Source of the DNA: Pseudobutyrivibrio xylanivorans DSM 14809
GTDB taxonomy: Bacteria > Bacillota > Clostridia > Lachnospirales > Lachnospiraceae
DNA length: 64,000 bases
Direction of reading: 5' to 3'
NCBI RefSeq assembly: GCF_900141825.1
Contig: NZ_FQYQ01000012.1
Span: 1-64,000 of the forward strand
This document shows positions 35,194 to 45,873 of the stretch, piece after piece (position 1 is the first letter of the stretch; each line of letters begins with the position of its first letter). Position numbers and translations under genes: made by a program. The notes beneath the pieces were generated by a model. It did no database searches and was not told the DNA's origin. It saw only the letters and a program-made list of their open reading frames with translations.

Positions 35194-36630
35194 TTACTTA
35201 CTTGTCTCTATAACTCTTCTTACGTAGTTGTAAATTCTCTCTGTAGAAGCAATGCCAAGACGCTCCTTTGGAGTATGAATATCATGCATCTCTGGTCCTA
35301 TTGAAACTGCATCAAGTCCTGGAAGCTTTGAAGCAAGAAGACCACACTCAACACCTGCGTGAAGAGTCTCTACTAATGCCTTATCTCCTGTCATTTCCTC
35401 ATAAAGAGCAACAAGCTCATCTCTGAAGCTAGAATCTCTCTTGTACTCCCAAGCTGGGTACTCACCGTGAGTAGAAATCTTGCAACCAAAGGCATTTCCT
35501 ACCATAGAAACCTTTCTCATAAGTGCAGCCTTAGCGCTGTCTACTGAGCTTCTAAGTGCACATGAAAAGTTAAGTCCCTCCTCTGTAAGCTTAAGGATAC
35601 CAAGGTTGAGTGAAGTCTCAACGAGACCCTCAATATCATGGCTCATAGCCTGTACACCGTCTGGCATGCATGAAAGAAGCTGAATCATTCTCTTTGTATC
35701 TGCAGCGTTAACACCGTCTACTGCTGCATCACCTTCGCTCTTGATATCAATCTTCATCTCTGGATCTGTAACAGCAAACTCATTCTTGATAGCTGCTGCC
35801 TCAGCCTCCATAGCCTTAACAGCATCAGCTGATACGATAACCTTTGCTGATGTAGCACGTGGGATTGCATTGTCCTTTGTACCACCAACAAAATCAACAA
35901 GGTTAACATCAGAAACCTCAAGGGCAACTGCAAGCATTCTGTTAACCATTAATGTAGCGTTTGCACGTCCCTTATCAATCTCTGTACCAGAGTGACCACC
36001 TGTACAATCGTTAATCTCTACTGAAACAAGATTTCCCTTAACCTGCTCCTTCTTTGCTGGATATTCGAGCTCCATTCTGCATCCGCCTGCGCAGCCTGCA
36101 AGGAAATGTCCCTCTTCCTCAGAGTCAAGGTTTAAAAGCTTACGTCCTTTGATCATTGATACATCGATGCCTGCTGCACCTTCCATACCAACTTCCTCAG
36201 AAACTGTGATGATAACCTCAAGACGTGGGTGCTTAAGTGTCTCATCCTCTAAAAGAGCAAGTGCCATAGCTACAGCGATACCGTCGTCACCACCAAGTGT
36301 AGTGCCCTTTGCTGTAACGTATCCGTCTACAACCTCAAGATCAAGGCCTTCTGTAAGCATGTCCTTTGTGCAGTCAGGCTCCTGCTCTGCAACCATGTCC
36401 ATATGTCCCTGAAGGATGATTGGAGCTACATTCTCCATGCCCTTAGATGCTTCCTTAATCATGATTACGTTGTAAAGGTCATCTGTGTAATATTCAAGAT
36501 TGTGCTCCTTTGCAAAGTTTACAAGGTATGCACTAATCTTTTCCTCGTGATAACTTGGATGAGGGATGATACAAATCTCCTCAAAGTAATGAAATACTCT
36601 CTCTGGCTTACAATTGCTTAATACTGCCAT
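35194..36630 (-). CDS. pepD: Aminoacyl-histidine dipeptidase (PepD, Xaa-His dipeptidase)
   Basis: A 478-aa M20 family di-zinc peptidase of the cytoplasm. Metal-binding motifs are clear: GHMDMVAE near 80-87, GGDDGIAVAMA near 113, SEEVGMEGA near 145, and the C-terminal GPEMHDIHTPKERL. Length and order are normal. It lies 48 bp before pfk. Confidence 0.95.
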   Translation of the reverse strand: MAVLSNCKPERVFHYFEEICIIPHPSYHEEKISAYLVNFAKEHNLEYYTDDLYNVIMIKEASKGMENVAPIILQGHMDMVAEQEPDCTKDMLTEGLDLEVVDGYVTAKGTTLGGDDGIAVAMALALLEDETLKHPRLEVIITVSEEVGMEGAAGIDVSMIKGRKLLNLDSEEEGHFLAGCAGGCRMELEYPAKKEQVKGNLVSVEINDCTGGHSGTEIDKGRANATLMVNRMLAVALEVSDVNLVDFVGGTKDNAIPRATSAKVIVSADAVKAMEAEAAAIKNEFAVTDPEMKIDIKSEGDAAVDGVNAADTKRMIQLLSCMPDGVQAMSHDIEGLVETSLNLGILKLTEEGLNFSCALRSSVDSAKAALMRKVSMVGNAFGCKISTHGEYPAWEYKRDSSFRDELVALYEEMTGDKALVETLHAGVECGLLASKLPGLDAVSIGPEMHDIHTPKERLGIASTERIYNYVRRVIETSK

Positions 36631-36652
36631 TTTAAAATCTCCTAACTACTAT

Positions 36653-37915
36653 TTATTTCTTGTCGTACTCACCGAACTCACAGCCGATGTTGTACGCTTC
36701 CATATCATCAACCAATTCCCATTTAAACTCAGCCTTTTTCTCTGAATCATTGTCTTTGGTCTTTAATATTTTTTTATAGAGCTTTATTTCGCCCTTTCCA
36801 TTACCTCCATTCCAGAGGCGATTGTGAAGCTTTTCGCCGTTTGGCGCTTCATAATTTATGAGTAACATGTCCTTCTTCTGACATGAAATCTCCACTATCA
36901 TCTTCGCAAGAGGTGTCTCCTGCTCTACCTGCCAGGTGATTTCATCATCACCCTCATGGCAATAAAACTTTGTCTTGGTGAGAGTCCAGAATCTAGAGAA
37001 ATTAAACTCATAAGGCTCTCCCTCATACCACATGGCACCTAAGATAACATTATCAAAGGTCTGACCTGTTCTAATCTTTGGACGACCACCACCAATATCA
37101 AAGGCTGTGTTCTCCAGCCACTGGCCTGATATCTTACTCTTAAGATGTGAGCTTGCAAGCCACACCCATGGGGATGTAAAATCCTTACCCCAGTTCTTAT
37201 CAGCATATCCGTAGCAGGAATCCTTATCTACGATATATTCCTCGCCATCCAAGATAACTGAACCATTGTAGAAGGTCTTCATTCCCTCTGCGTGCCAGAA
37301 CATCTCGAAAGCATCCAGCTCTCTTGAAGCCCAGCTTGCACCATAGCCTACATTAAATGCCAGGTTCTTTTCCATGTTAAGGTCCCAAACCATCTTTCCT
37401 GCATCACACATCCACTCTGGATGAGCCTGTGCATCTTCTGGCGAAATCTCCACCATACCAAGTGTACGGCTCTCTGAAAGAAAACAATTATCTGCGCTGA
37501 TTTGGAAAGGGGCATCTTCCTTGATGCTGACCTGCTTCCAACCAAAGAATCTGTGAAGCTGTCTGGCATCCTCTCCCCAGCAGCCTGCTTTAATCATCAC
37601 ATAAGATGGCTTAAGACCATTTTTCTTATTAGCTGGCAGCTGACCAAATACTGGCTCATCTCCTCCCAACTCGGGATTAACTGTAAAAAACTCGATAAAG
37701 AAAGCTTTTTCCTCGCCAGTCTTTTTGTTATGACCTGTGAAGCTGTGCCACCACCAGTCATAGCCCTCTGACGCCAATGCACCCTTAAGCATAAAGCGAT
37801 TACGCTCTATATCTGAGTGATTAAAGCTGCGCTCAAAGAGTTTTTCCCTCACATCAAGACCGTCGATTTTCTCAAGTACTGTTTCTTCTAACTGACTAAG
37901 CTTTTCTTTTACCAT
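36653..37915 (-). CDS. Tocopherol cyclase-like protein
   Basis: A 420-aa soluble-looking protein with the tocopherol cyclase family pattern: GYDWWWHSFTG near 50, GYADKNWGKDFTSPWVW near 235-251, and many Trp/Tyr/Phe residues in beta-strand spacing. In plants the family closes the chromanol ring; bacterial homologues in Clostridia have no known substrate, and no tocopherol pathway is visible here. It leads the operon with pepD, pfk, dnaX, ybaB and recR, 22 bp before pepD. Confidence 0.7.
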   Translation of the reverse strand: MVKEKLSQLEETVLEKIDGLDVREKLFERSFNHSDIERNRFMLKGALASEGYDWWWHSFTGHNKKTGEEKAFFIEFFTVNPELGGDEPVFGQLPANKKNGLKPSYVMIKAGCWGEDARQLHRFFGWKQVSIKEDAPFQISADNCFLSESRTLGMVEISPEDAQAHPEWMCDAGKMVWDLNMEKNLAFNVGYGASWASRELDAFEMFWHAEGMKTFYNGSVILDGEEYIVDKDSCYGYADKNWGKDFTSPWVWLASSHLKSKISGQWLENTAFDIGGGRPKIRTGQTFDNVILGAMWYEGEPYEFNFSRFWTLTKTKFYCHEGDDEITWQVEQETPLAKMIVEISCQKKDMLLINYEAPNGEKLHNRLWNGGNGKGEIKLYKKILKTKDNDSEKKAEFKWELVDDMEAYNIGCEFGEYDKK

Positions 37916-38025
37916 ATTAAAACCCCATTTTTCTACATAATACCCTCTATTTACTATATCATTTTCGATAGGTAAATTCTATCCAATCAATAAGGTTTTC
38001 TATCTTGTCATTTCTATATCATGTT

Positions 38026-38053
38026 TTGACAATATATGTATTTATCTTATAAA
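38026..38053 (+). promoter_or_regulatory. Putative promoter of greA
   Basis: A perfect TTGACA at 38026-38031 and TATAAA at 38048-38053 are spaced by 16 bp, about 60 bp before the greA ATG. The -35 overlaps one of several TGACA/TGTCA half-sites in this intergenic region. Confidence 0.55.
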
Positions 38054-38062
38054 ATTATGGAT

Positions 38063-38081
38063 GTGACAATTGAATTGTCAC
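38063..38081. promoter_or_regulatory. Inverted repeat GTGACAAT-TGA-ATTGTCAC, candidate operator
   Basis: Perfect 8-bp arms with a 3-nt centre, placed just downstream of the expected greA transcription start. Two more half-sites, TTGTCA (38005) and TGACAA (38027), lie upstream. The arrangement resembles a repressor-binding region, though a 5' UTR hairpin is the alternative. Confidence 0.4.
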
Positions 38082-38113
38082 CTACACTTTTACAATTAAT
38101 TGGAGGATTTACT

Positions 38114-38617
38114 ATGGGAGAAAGACTTACCCAGGGAGATATTGATAAAATTCAGGCTGAAATTGACGAGCGAAAGCTTGTTATTCGTCCAAAGCTTTTG
38201 GAAGAAGTTAAGGAGACCCGTGCTCAAGGCGACCTTTCTGAAAACTTTGAATATCACGAAGCAAAGCGTGCTAAGAATATGAATGACAGCCGCATCCGTT
38301 ACTTAGAGAAGATGCTTAAGTTTGCTGAGGTTGTAGATGACAGCAGTGCTGATGACGAAGTAGGTATTAACAACACTGTTACTATCTATATTCCAGAAGA
38401 TGATTGCGAGGAAACCTACAAGCTTGTTACCTCTATTCGTGGCAATTCATTAAAGGGACTTATCTCTATCGAGTCACCTCTTGGTGCTGCCATTCGAGGT
38501 AAGCATGTTGGCGATAAAGCCATGGTAAAGGTTAATGATGATTATTCCTATGAAGTCGAGATTCGAAAGATTGATAATTCTACTACTGATGAGGATGATC
38601 AGATAAAGAGATACTAG
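38114..38617 (+). CDS. greA: GreA/GreB family transcription elongation factor
   Basis: A 167-aa factor that rescues backtracked RNA polymerase. The N-terminal coiled-coil carries the acidic tip GDLSENFEYHEAK, and the C-terminal FKBP-like domain (GAAIRGKHVGDKAMV) is present. The ATG at 38114 is chosen because TTGGAGG precedes it by 7 nt and MGERLTQGDIDKI is the expected start; the longer frame runs into the promoter. Monocistronic with its own terminator. Confidence 0.92.
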   Translation: MGERLTQGDIDKIQAEIDERKLVIRPKLLEEVKETRAQGDLSENFEYHEAKRAKNMNDSRIRYLEKMLKFAEVVDDSSADDEVGINNTVTIYIPEDDCEETYKLVTSIRGNSLKGLISIESPLGAAIRGKHVGDKAMVKVNDDYSYEVEIRKIDNSTTDEDDQIKRY

Positions 38618-38631
38618 AACTTGTAAATAAT

Positions 38632-38666
38632 AAAAGCCGCCAGACTTTGTCGTCTGACGGCTTTTT
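38632..38666 (+). terminator. Intrinsic terminator of greA
   Basis: AAAAGCCGCCAGAC pairs with GTCTGACGGCTTTT with one mismatch, followed by T. It is flanked on the other side by A, so it also ends the convergent secreted-protein gene. Confidence 0.85.
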
Positions 38667-38690
38667 AACTGTTTATTCTTTATTTATCAA

Positions 38691-40085
38691 TTAGTTCTGT
38701 CCAAAATGCTCTACATATTCATGTGCATCATCATCATATTTGTCTTCCAGGTGCGAAGCACTCCAATAGTATGTTCCGGTTGTCTCACTATATACACCTA
38801 CTGTTAAATCTGTCACACCATCTTCTCGTTCTGCGCCAATACAAACAGTGTATTCAGTGTTATTATCACCTTTGGTGTCTACGTCAAGCCAACCGTTCTG
38901 TCCACCGTTTCTATTTACATTTTCTTTAACGTATTCATAGTATCCTTCTTCTCCTGGTTGTACTTCAAATGGAGTCATTATACCCTGTTCATTCTCTGCC
39001 CCGTCTAAGTAGAAATATGTACAATTATATCCTTCTCCTCCACCATTCATGGAACTTCCACCACTGGTTACCATACGGCTATTTACATTTATAATATTTC
39101 CAGACTCCTGCTTATTTGTTGCCACGGAATGGTATCTTCCATTCTCATCATAATTGCTCTTTATATCTAAATCTGCTGGAATATTAGCTTCATCCCTAGT
39201 AGCTTCACCATTCTTTACTTTTACAATATTATCAACCAAGTCATTAGAATAAGTTTCAATACCTACTGAAACCTTTCCTCTGTAATCTGAATCGTCTACT
39301 ACTACAGAATCAGATGTCTTAAATACTGCAACTGAATCTTCAGCTATATGTCTATCACGGTATACAGCAGTTCCTGAATCATTCTTAAACACATAATATG
39401 TTAATGTAGTGTCTCCAACCTTGATTGTATCTACAGCTGTGTATCCTTTTAATGTAGACAAATCTTTGCTGCTGCTGAATACATATGTACCTTTAGCTGT
39501 CTCTACAACCGCCATTCTCTGCTGTTCCTGTGCTCTTACTACAGCCTTTGCAACTGTTGTAAAATCAACTGTTCCCATAGTAACAGAAATTTTATAGATT
39601 GAAGGTGTAATAGCTACAGATTCTTTAGATAATGTATTTACTGTAATTCCTGACTCAGCACAAGCCTTTACTGTTGTAAGAGTTCTGTTCTCTTTAGAAC
39701 CTACTGTTGCGTAGTGCTCATAATATTTAAGGATATCAAGTCCAAACTGCTCCTTTAAATCGCCATATGCTGAAGCGTATGCAGCTGGATCAAAATTAGG
39801 ATTGCAAGTACGTCCTTCGAAAATACCACACTTGCAGAAATGCTCAAAAAGTTTATCTGCATCAGCACCAACCAATTTAACAATGTCAGGATTTGCTTCC
39901 ATGTAATATTCTAAATCGAATAAACTCTTAAGCATCTCCATATCCTTAGCAGATATAGTTCCATAATTAACATCTTCTGCATTAGAAGCCTGTGTAAGAC
40001 CTGCTGCCTGCACATTGTAAGCAGGAGCTACTGAAGCTACCATTGCAACTGCCATCATGCTTGCTAAAAACTTTCTCATTCTCAT
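38691..40085 (-). CDS. Secreted protein of unknown function with a tyrosine-rich repeat-like N-terminal module
   Basis: A 464-aa protein with a signal peptide (about 1-27, hydrophobic ASMMAVAMVASVAP, Ala-x-Ala at the end). The next ~80 residues contain FDLEYYMEANPDIVKLVG and FDPAAYASAYGDLKEQFG, a paired motif (YYxxNPDIV.../AYxxxYxDL) that recurs in secreted Clostridia proteins. The rest is beta-rich and unrecognised; the last ~90 residues are acidic with Trp and Tyr. No LPXTG, SLH or cell-wall anchor is seen. Its promoter contains a G7 tract in the spacer. Confidence 0.75.
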   Translation of the reverse strand: MRMRKFLASMMAVAMVASVAPAYNVQAAGLTQASNAEDVNYGTISAKDMEMLKSLFDLEYYMEANPDIVKLVGADADKLFEHFCKCGIFEGRTCNPNFDPAAYASAYGDLKEQFGLDILKYYEHYATVGSKENRTLTTVKACAESGITVNTLSKESVAITPSIYKISVTMGTVDFTTVAKAVVRAQEQQRMAVVETAKGTYVFSSSKDLSTLKGYTAVDTIKVGDTTLTYYVFKNDSGTAVYRDRHIAEDSVAVFKTSDSVVVDDSDYRGKVSVGIETYSNDLVDNIVKVKNGEATRDEANIPADLDIKSNYDENGRYHSVATNKQESGNIINVNSRMVTSGGSSMNGGGEGYNCTYFYLDGAENEQGIMTPFEVQPGEEGYYEYVKENVNRNGGQNGWLDVDTKGDNNTEYTVCIGAEREDGVTDLTVGVYSETTGTYYWSASHLEDKYDDDAHEYVEHFGQN

Positions 40086-40132
40086 TTCAAAATACCTCCT
40101 AAAGAAAAACTCTTTCTTTTGAAACTGAATGA

Positions 40133-40161
40133 ATAGTACCCCCCCATTTTCGTTATGTCAA
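40133..40161 (-). promoter_or_regulatory. Promoter with G7 homopolymer in the -10/-35 spacer
   Basis: Minus strand reads TTGACA, a 17-bp spacer ending in seven G, then TACTAT, about 48 bp before the secreted-protein start at 40085. Slipped-strand changes in the G tract would alter spacer length from the optimal 17 bp. Confidence 0.75.
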
Positions 40162-40315
40162 TCTTTTTCACACAATATACATATTTTTTTATAACGCTTT
40201 GGTTTGTTATTTCCACTCATATCTACAAATACTTATATTTCTCTAAAAACGTTTCTCTATCTTCTAACGCTTTGTTATAATATATAGGAATTATTATAAA
40301 GAAGGATTATTCACA

Positions 40316-41350
40316 ATGAATAAATCAGTTGCTAAAAAAATATTTTGGATGTGCTTCACCCTGGCACTTTCAGTGCTCACGATTTGGGCGCTGTTAAAGC
40401 AAAATCAAAGCATGTCCATACCAAAACTTATTGAACTGGTATCTGGGGCGGATACTAAATGGATGACTGCAGCTATTGTATCAGCTTTCTGCTATGTAGT
40501 ATTTGAGGCAATTGCCCTTTGTTCCATATTAAAAGGAATAGGATATAAACAGAGATTAAGAGATGGATTGATATACAGCACTTCTGATGTATATTTTTCA
40601 GCTATTACACCATCTGCCACAGGTGGACAGCCAGCCAGCGCGTTTTTCATGCTAAAGAATGGAATTCCAGCTGGTGCTACATCAGCATCCCTGATATTAA
40701 ACTTGATGATGTATAATGCATCAATAGTTTTCCTGGGGATTATAGCGATTATTATTGCGCCGAGAGGCTTTTTTGAATTTAAATTATCCTCTAAAATTTT
40801 TATAGGACTTGGCTTTATAGGACTAACAGTCTTGAGTTTATTCTTCTTTTCCGTACTCAGGGGAAGTGAGAAAATCTTTGCTCTCATAAGAAGGTTTCTT
40901 AGATTTTTACATTCTAGAAAGATTCTTCACAGGCTGGAGCCTAGATTGGAAAAACTTGATAAGATAGAAGAGGATTACGAGAACTGCTCAAAGCTTATCG
41001 CAGGTAAGACTACCATTATGGTCGAGGCATTCTTTTGGAATGTGGTGCAAAGAGCCTCACAGATTATTGTACCAGCACTTGTGTATATATCGATGGAAGG
41101 TCACAGCAGACTGACACCGCTTCTATTTTCAAAGCAGTGCCTGATTACAATCGGATATAATTATGTTCCAATTCCTGGAGCACTTGGAATTGCAGATTAT
41201 TTGATGATTGATGGTTTTTCTAGTATCATGTCAAAGGACATGGCATTTAACCTGGATATGGTCAGCCGTGGACTTACATTCTATATCTGCGTCACACTAA
41301 GTGGTGTGATTACCTTAATAGGATATTTGAAAGGAAGAAATAAAAAATGA
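40316..41350 (+). CDS. Lysylphosphatidylglycerol synthase transmembrane/flippase-like protein (UPF0104)
   Basis: A 344-aa polytopic membrane protein (about eight helices) of the UPF0104/LPG-synthase TM family. The conserved block ITPSATGGQPASAFFMLKNG is near residues 97-116, and VPIPGALGIADY near 283. The soluble aminoacyl-transferase domain of MprF is absent, so it is more like a lipid-handling membrane unit. It overlaps pssA by 4 bp, linking it to phospholipid synthesis or transport. GAAGGA precedes the ATG. Confidence 0.85.
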   Translation: MNKSVAKKIFWMCFTLALSVLTIWALLKQNQSMSIPKLIELVSGADTKWMTAAIVSAFCYVVFEAIALCSILKGIGYKQRLRDGLIYSTSDVYFSAITPSATGGQPASAFFMLKNGIPAGATSASLILNLMMYNASIVFLGIIAIIIAPRGFFEFKLSSKIFIGLGFIGLTVLSLFFFSVLRGSEKIFALIRRFLRFLHSRKILHRLEPRLEKLDKIEEDYENCSKLIAGKTTIMVEAFFWNVVQRASQIIVPALVYISMEGHSRLTPLLFSKQCLITIGYNYVPIPGALGIADYLMIDGFSSIMSKDMAFNLDMVSRGLTFYICVTLSGVITLIGYLKGRNKK

Positions 41351-42039
41351 TTGGTGTTTACGATTATACAGTTATTTTGACATACTTATCTACTATATCA
41401 GGAGTTGTAGGAATCATTGTTACAATGACAGGTATTGGACATCCATACTGTGGAACATTGTTCTTAATGCTCTCTGGTTTGTTAGATGGATTTGATGGAA
41501 AGGTTGCCCGTACTAAGAAGGACAGAACTGAGATGGAGAAGGAATTTGGTATTCAGATTGATTCTCTTTCAGATTTGATTTGTTTCGGTGTTTTACCAGC
41601 ATCAATTGGTATTGCTCAGCTTAGAGTTAGCGGTATTCTTACCGATTTAGGTCGCAATGCCGAGAGACCAGATCACTATTCAATGATTCTTTTATTAATC
41701 TCAATTGCAGCATTTTATGTACTCGCAGCACTTATTCGCTTAGCATATTTTAATGCTACAACAGATGAGCGTGCTGAAGAAGCCAAGATTAAAGGAAAAG
41801 CATATTTCACAGGTCTTCCTGTTACTACAGCAGCATTAATTTTCCCACTTACACTTGTTATTCACTGGTTTACAAGAGCTGATTTAACAATCTTCTATTT
41901 TTGGCTTATGTTTATCGTAGCCATTTTGTTTGTAGGTAACTTCAAGGTTCCTAAGCCAAATAAGAAACAGTTTGCAGTAATAATATTTATTGGATTTATC
42001 GAACTTGTTGGAACATTATTAATTTTATTTTACGAGTAA
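41347..42039 (+). CDS. pssA: CDP-alcohol phosphatidyltransferase, probable phosphatidylserine synthase
   Basis: A 230-aa membrane enzyme. The CDP-alcohol transferase motif is complete: D47..D50-G51..A54-R55 ... G68...D72...D76 (DGFDGKVAR to IQIDSLSD). Immediately upstream of a phosphatidylserine decarboxylase, the likely reaction is CDP-diacylglycerol plus serine to phosphatidylserine. The gap to psd is 2 bp. Confidence 0.88.
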   Translation: MIGVYDYTVILTYLSTISGVVGIIVTMTGIGHPYCGTLFLMLSGLLDGFDGKVARTKKDRTEMEKEFGIQIDSLSDLICFGVLPASIGIAQLRVSGILTDLGRNAERPDHYSMILLLISIAAFYVLAALIRLAYFNATTDERAEEAKIKGKAYFTGLPVTTAALIFPLTLVIHWFTRADLTIFYFWLMFIVAILFVGNFKVPKPNKKQFAVIIFIGFIELVGTLLILFYE

Positions 42040-42041
42040 AT

Positions 42042-42857
42042 ATGAGTGGATTAAATTTTTTATATAACACAAAAGTAGGGCGAATTATACTTCGTCCTTT
42101 ATTATTAAAACCTGTATCTGATTTTTCTGGATGGTTGCTTGATTCAAAGGCATCAAAATGCATTATTAAAGGCTTTGCAGAGTCTAATGAAATCAAGCTA
42201 GAGGATTATATCCTTGATGATATCAATTGCTTTAACGACTTCTTCTGCCGCAAGATTAAGCCTGAGCTTAGACCTCTTGACTTAGACGAGAACCATTTGA
42301 TGGCTCCATGTGATGGTCTTTTAAAGGTATACCCAATTACAGATGATTTAGTAATCCCTGTTAAGCAGAGTAAGTTTTCTATTTCGGATTTACTTAGGGA
42401 TAAGCAGCTTGCAAAAGAATTTGAAGGTGGCTACTGTCTGGTCTACAGACTATGTGTAAACCACTATCACAGATATGCATACTTTGAATCAGGAGAGAAA
42501 TCTGCCGATGTGGTAATCCCAGGGCTTTATCATACAGTACAGCCAATAGCCCTAGAAGCAGGCCCAGTTTTTGTAGAAAATAGCCGCCAGTACACTGTAC
42601 TAAGTAGCAAAAATTTTGGAAGATGTGTGCAGATGGAAGTTGGCGCCATGTTAGTTGGTAGAATAGTCAACAACCAGCCTGAAGCAGGCCCTGTTACACG
42701 TGGAGAAGAAAAGGGACACTTCGAATATGGTGGATCTACCATTATCGTGTTAGTTCCAGCAAATAAAGTAAATATCTATAGAGAAATCCTTTTTGCTTCT
42801 GAAAATGGCGAGGAGACGCCTGTTGTTATGGGTCAAGTTATAGGTAATAATCCTTAA
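42042..42857 (+). CDS. psd: Phosphatidylserine decarboxylase (Psd)
   Basis: A 271-aa pyruvoyl enzyme making phosphatidylethanolamine. The self-processing site GGST is at 230-233, and the serine there becomes the pyruvoyl group. The MAPCDGLLKVYPI and NHYHRYAYFESG segments are conserved family motifs. It closes the flippase-pssA-psd operon. Confidence 0.94.
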   Translation: MSGLNFLYNTKVGRIILRPLLLKPVSDFSGWLLDSKASKCIIKGFAESNEIKLEDYILDDINCFNDFFCRKIKPELRPLDLDENHLMAPCDGLLKVYPITDDLVIPVKQSKFSISDLLRDKQLAKEFEGGYCLVYRLCVNHYHRYAYFESGEKSADVVIPGLYHTVQPIALEAGPVFVENSRQYTVLSSKNFGRCVQMEVGAMLVGRIVNNQPEAGPVTRGEEKGHFEYGGSTIIVLVPANKVNIYREILFASENGEETPVVMGQVIGNNP

Positions 42858-42860
42858 AAA

Positions 42861-42882
42861 TGGCGCCGCAATTGCGGCGCCA
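42861..42882 (-). terminator. Perfect 22-bp GC-rich palindrome, terminator of the ATP synthase operon
   Basis: TGGCGCCGCA and its exact reverse complement form an uninterrupted palindrome. On the minus strand five T follow, so it should stop transcription from the ATP synthase side. The T run is absent on the plus side, where it may act weakly after psd. Confidence 0.8.
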
Positions 42883-42897
42883 CATTCATTTGAATAA

Positions 42898-43128
42898 TTA
42901 TTCTTCTGGTTTGGCTGTAGGCTTTCCATGCCTCTGTTGATAGACCATAGCCAGCATGTCAGACTGGTACTTATCGTCATTGCTCAGGACCTTCAGCTTA
43001 TCCTTGACGTCCGTCTTTCGGGCACGGATGGTGTCAAGTTCCTTTAGCAAGCTTTCTTCCTGGTCCTCATAATATTTCAACTGTCTTTTCAGTTCTTCAA
43101 TATCTCGCCTTGTATCAGCATCTAACAT
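42898..43128 (-). CDS. Small coiled-coil protein of unknown function
   Basis: A 76-aa, highly charged, soluble protein. Residues about 4-50 (RRDIEELKRQLKYYEDQEES and on) have continuous heptad character, and the C-terminal tail is polar with Lys/Pro/Glu. It is 37 bp downstream of atpC, in the same orientation, just before the operon terminator, with GGGGAGG near the ATG. I do not recognise the family. An association with the ATP synthase is only suggested by position. Confidence 0.65.
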   Translation of the reverse strand: MLDADTRRDIEELKRQLKYYEDQEESLLKELDTIRARKTDVKDKLKVLSNDDKYQSDMLAMVYQQRHGKPTAKPEE

Positions 43129-43165
43129 GGTGTCCTACCTCCCCTTATTACATGTAATATCTCGA

Positions 43166-43567
43166 TTAGGCTTTTAAGTCCTGGCGTACCAAAGCCTTCT
43201 TTAATGCTATCTCAGCTCTCAGCACATCTACTCCGTCGTCCTTGTTTGCCAAGCGCTCTCTAGCTCTGTCTTCCGCGCTGCGGGCTCTCTCTAAGTCAAT
43301 CTCATCTGGCCACTCAGCTATTTCAGCAAGTAAAGTTACCTTATCAGGCAGAACCTCAGCAAGACCTGCGTGCACTGCGGCCTTCTTCTCAGACTCTGCC
43401 TCATGGATTGTGCAAATACCCGGCGCAATAACAGTAGTCAAAGGAATATGCTTTGGAAGCACACCAATCTGTCCCTCGACTGTATTAAACTCAACCATTG
43501 TTGCCTCCCCTTCATAAAAGGTCCGCTCAGGCGTAATGATTGATACTTTAAAGGTGTTATCTGCCAT
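43166..43567 (-). CDS. atpC: F1 ATP synthase epsilon subunit
   Basis: A 133-aa subunit with the N-terminal beta-sandwich (FKVSIITPERTFYEGEA, GQIGVLPKHIPL) and the two C-terminal helices (RARSAEDRARERL). It connects the rotor to F1. It follows atpD by 10 bp. Confidence 0.95.
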   Translation of the reverse strand: MADNTFKVSIITPERTFYEGEATMVEFNTVEGQIGVLPKHIPLTTVIAPGICTIHEAESEKKAAVHAGLAEVLPDKVTLLAEIAEWPDEIDLERARSAEDRARERLANKDDGVDVLRAEIALKKALVRQDLKA

Positions 43568-43577
43568 AAGCCACCTC

Positions 43578-45858
<2,281 letters not shown>

Positions 45859-45873
45859 AACAGATCACCCTCC

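Noticed and set aside
38036-38113. A 26-residue N-terminal extension of GreA
   Set aside because: It would begin at the -10 box and lacks a ribosome binding site; the start at 38114 matches the family.
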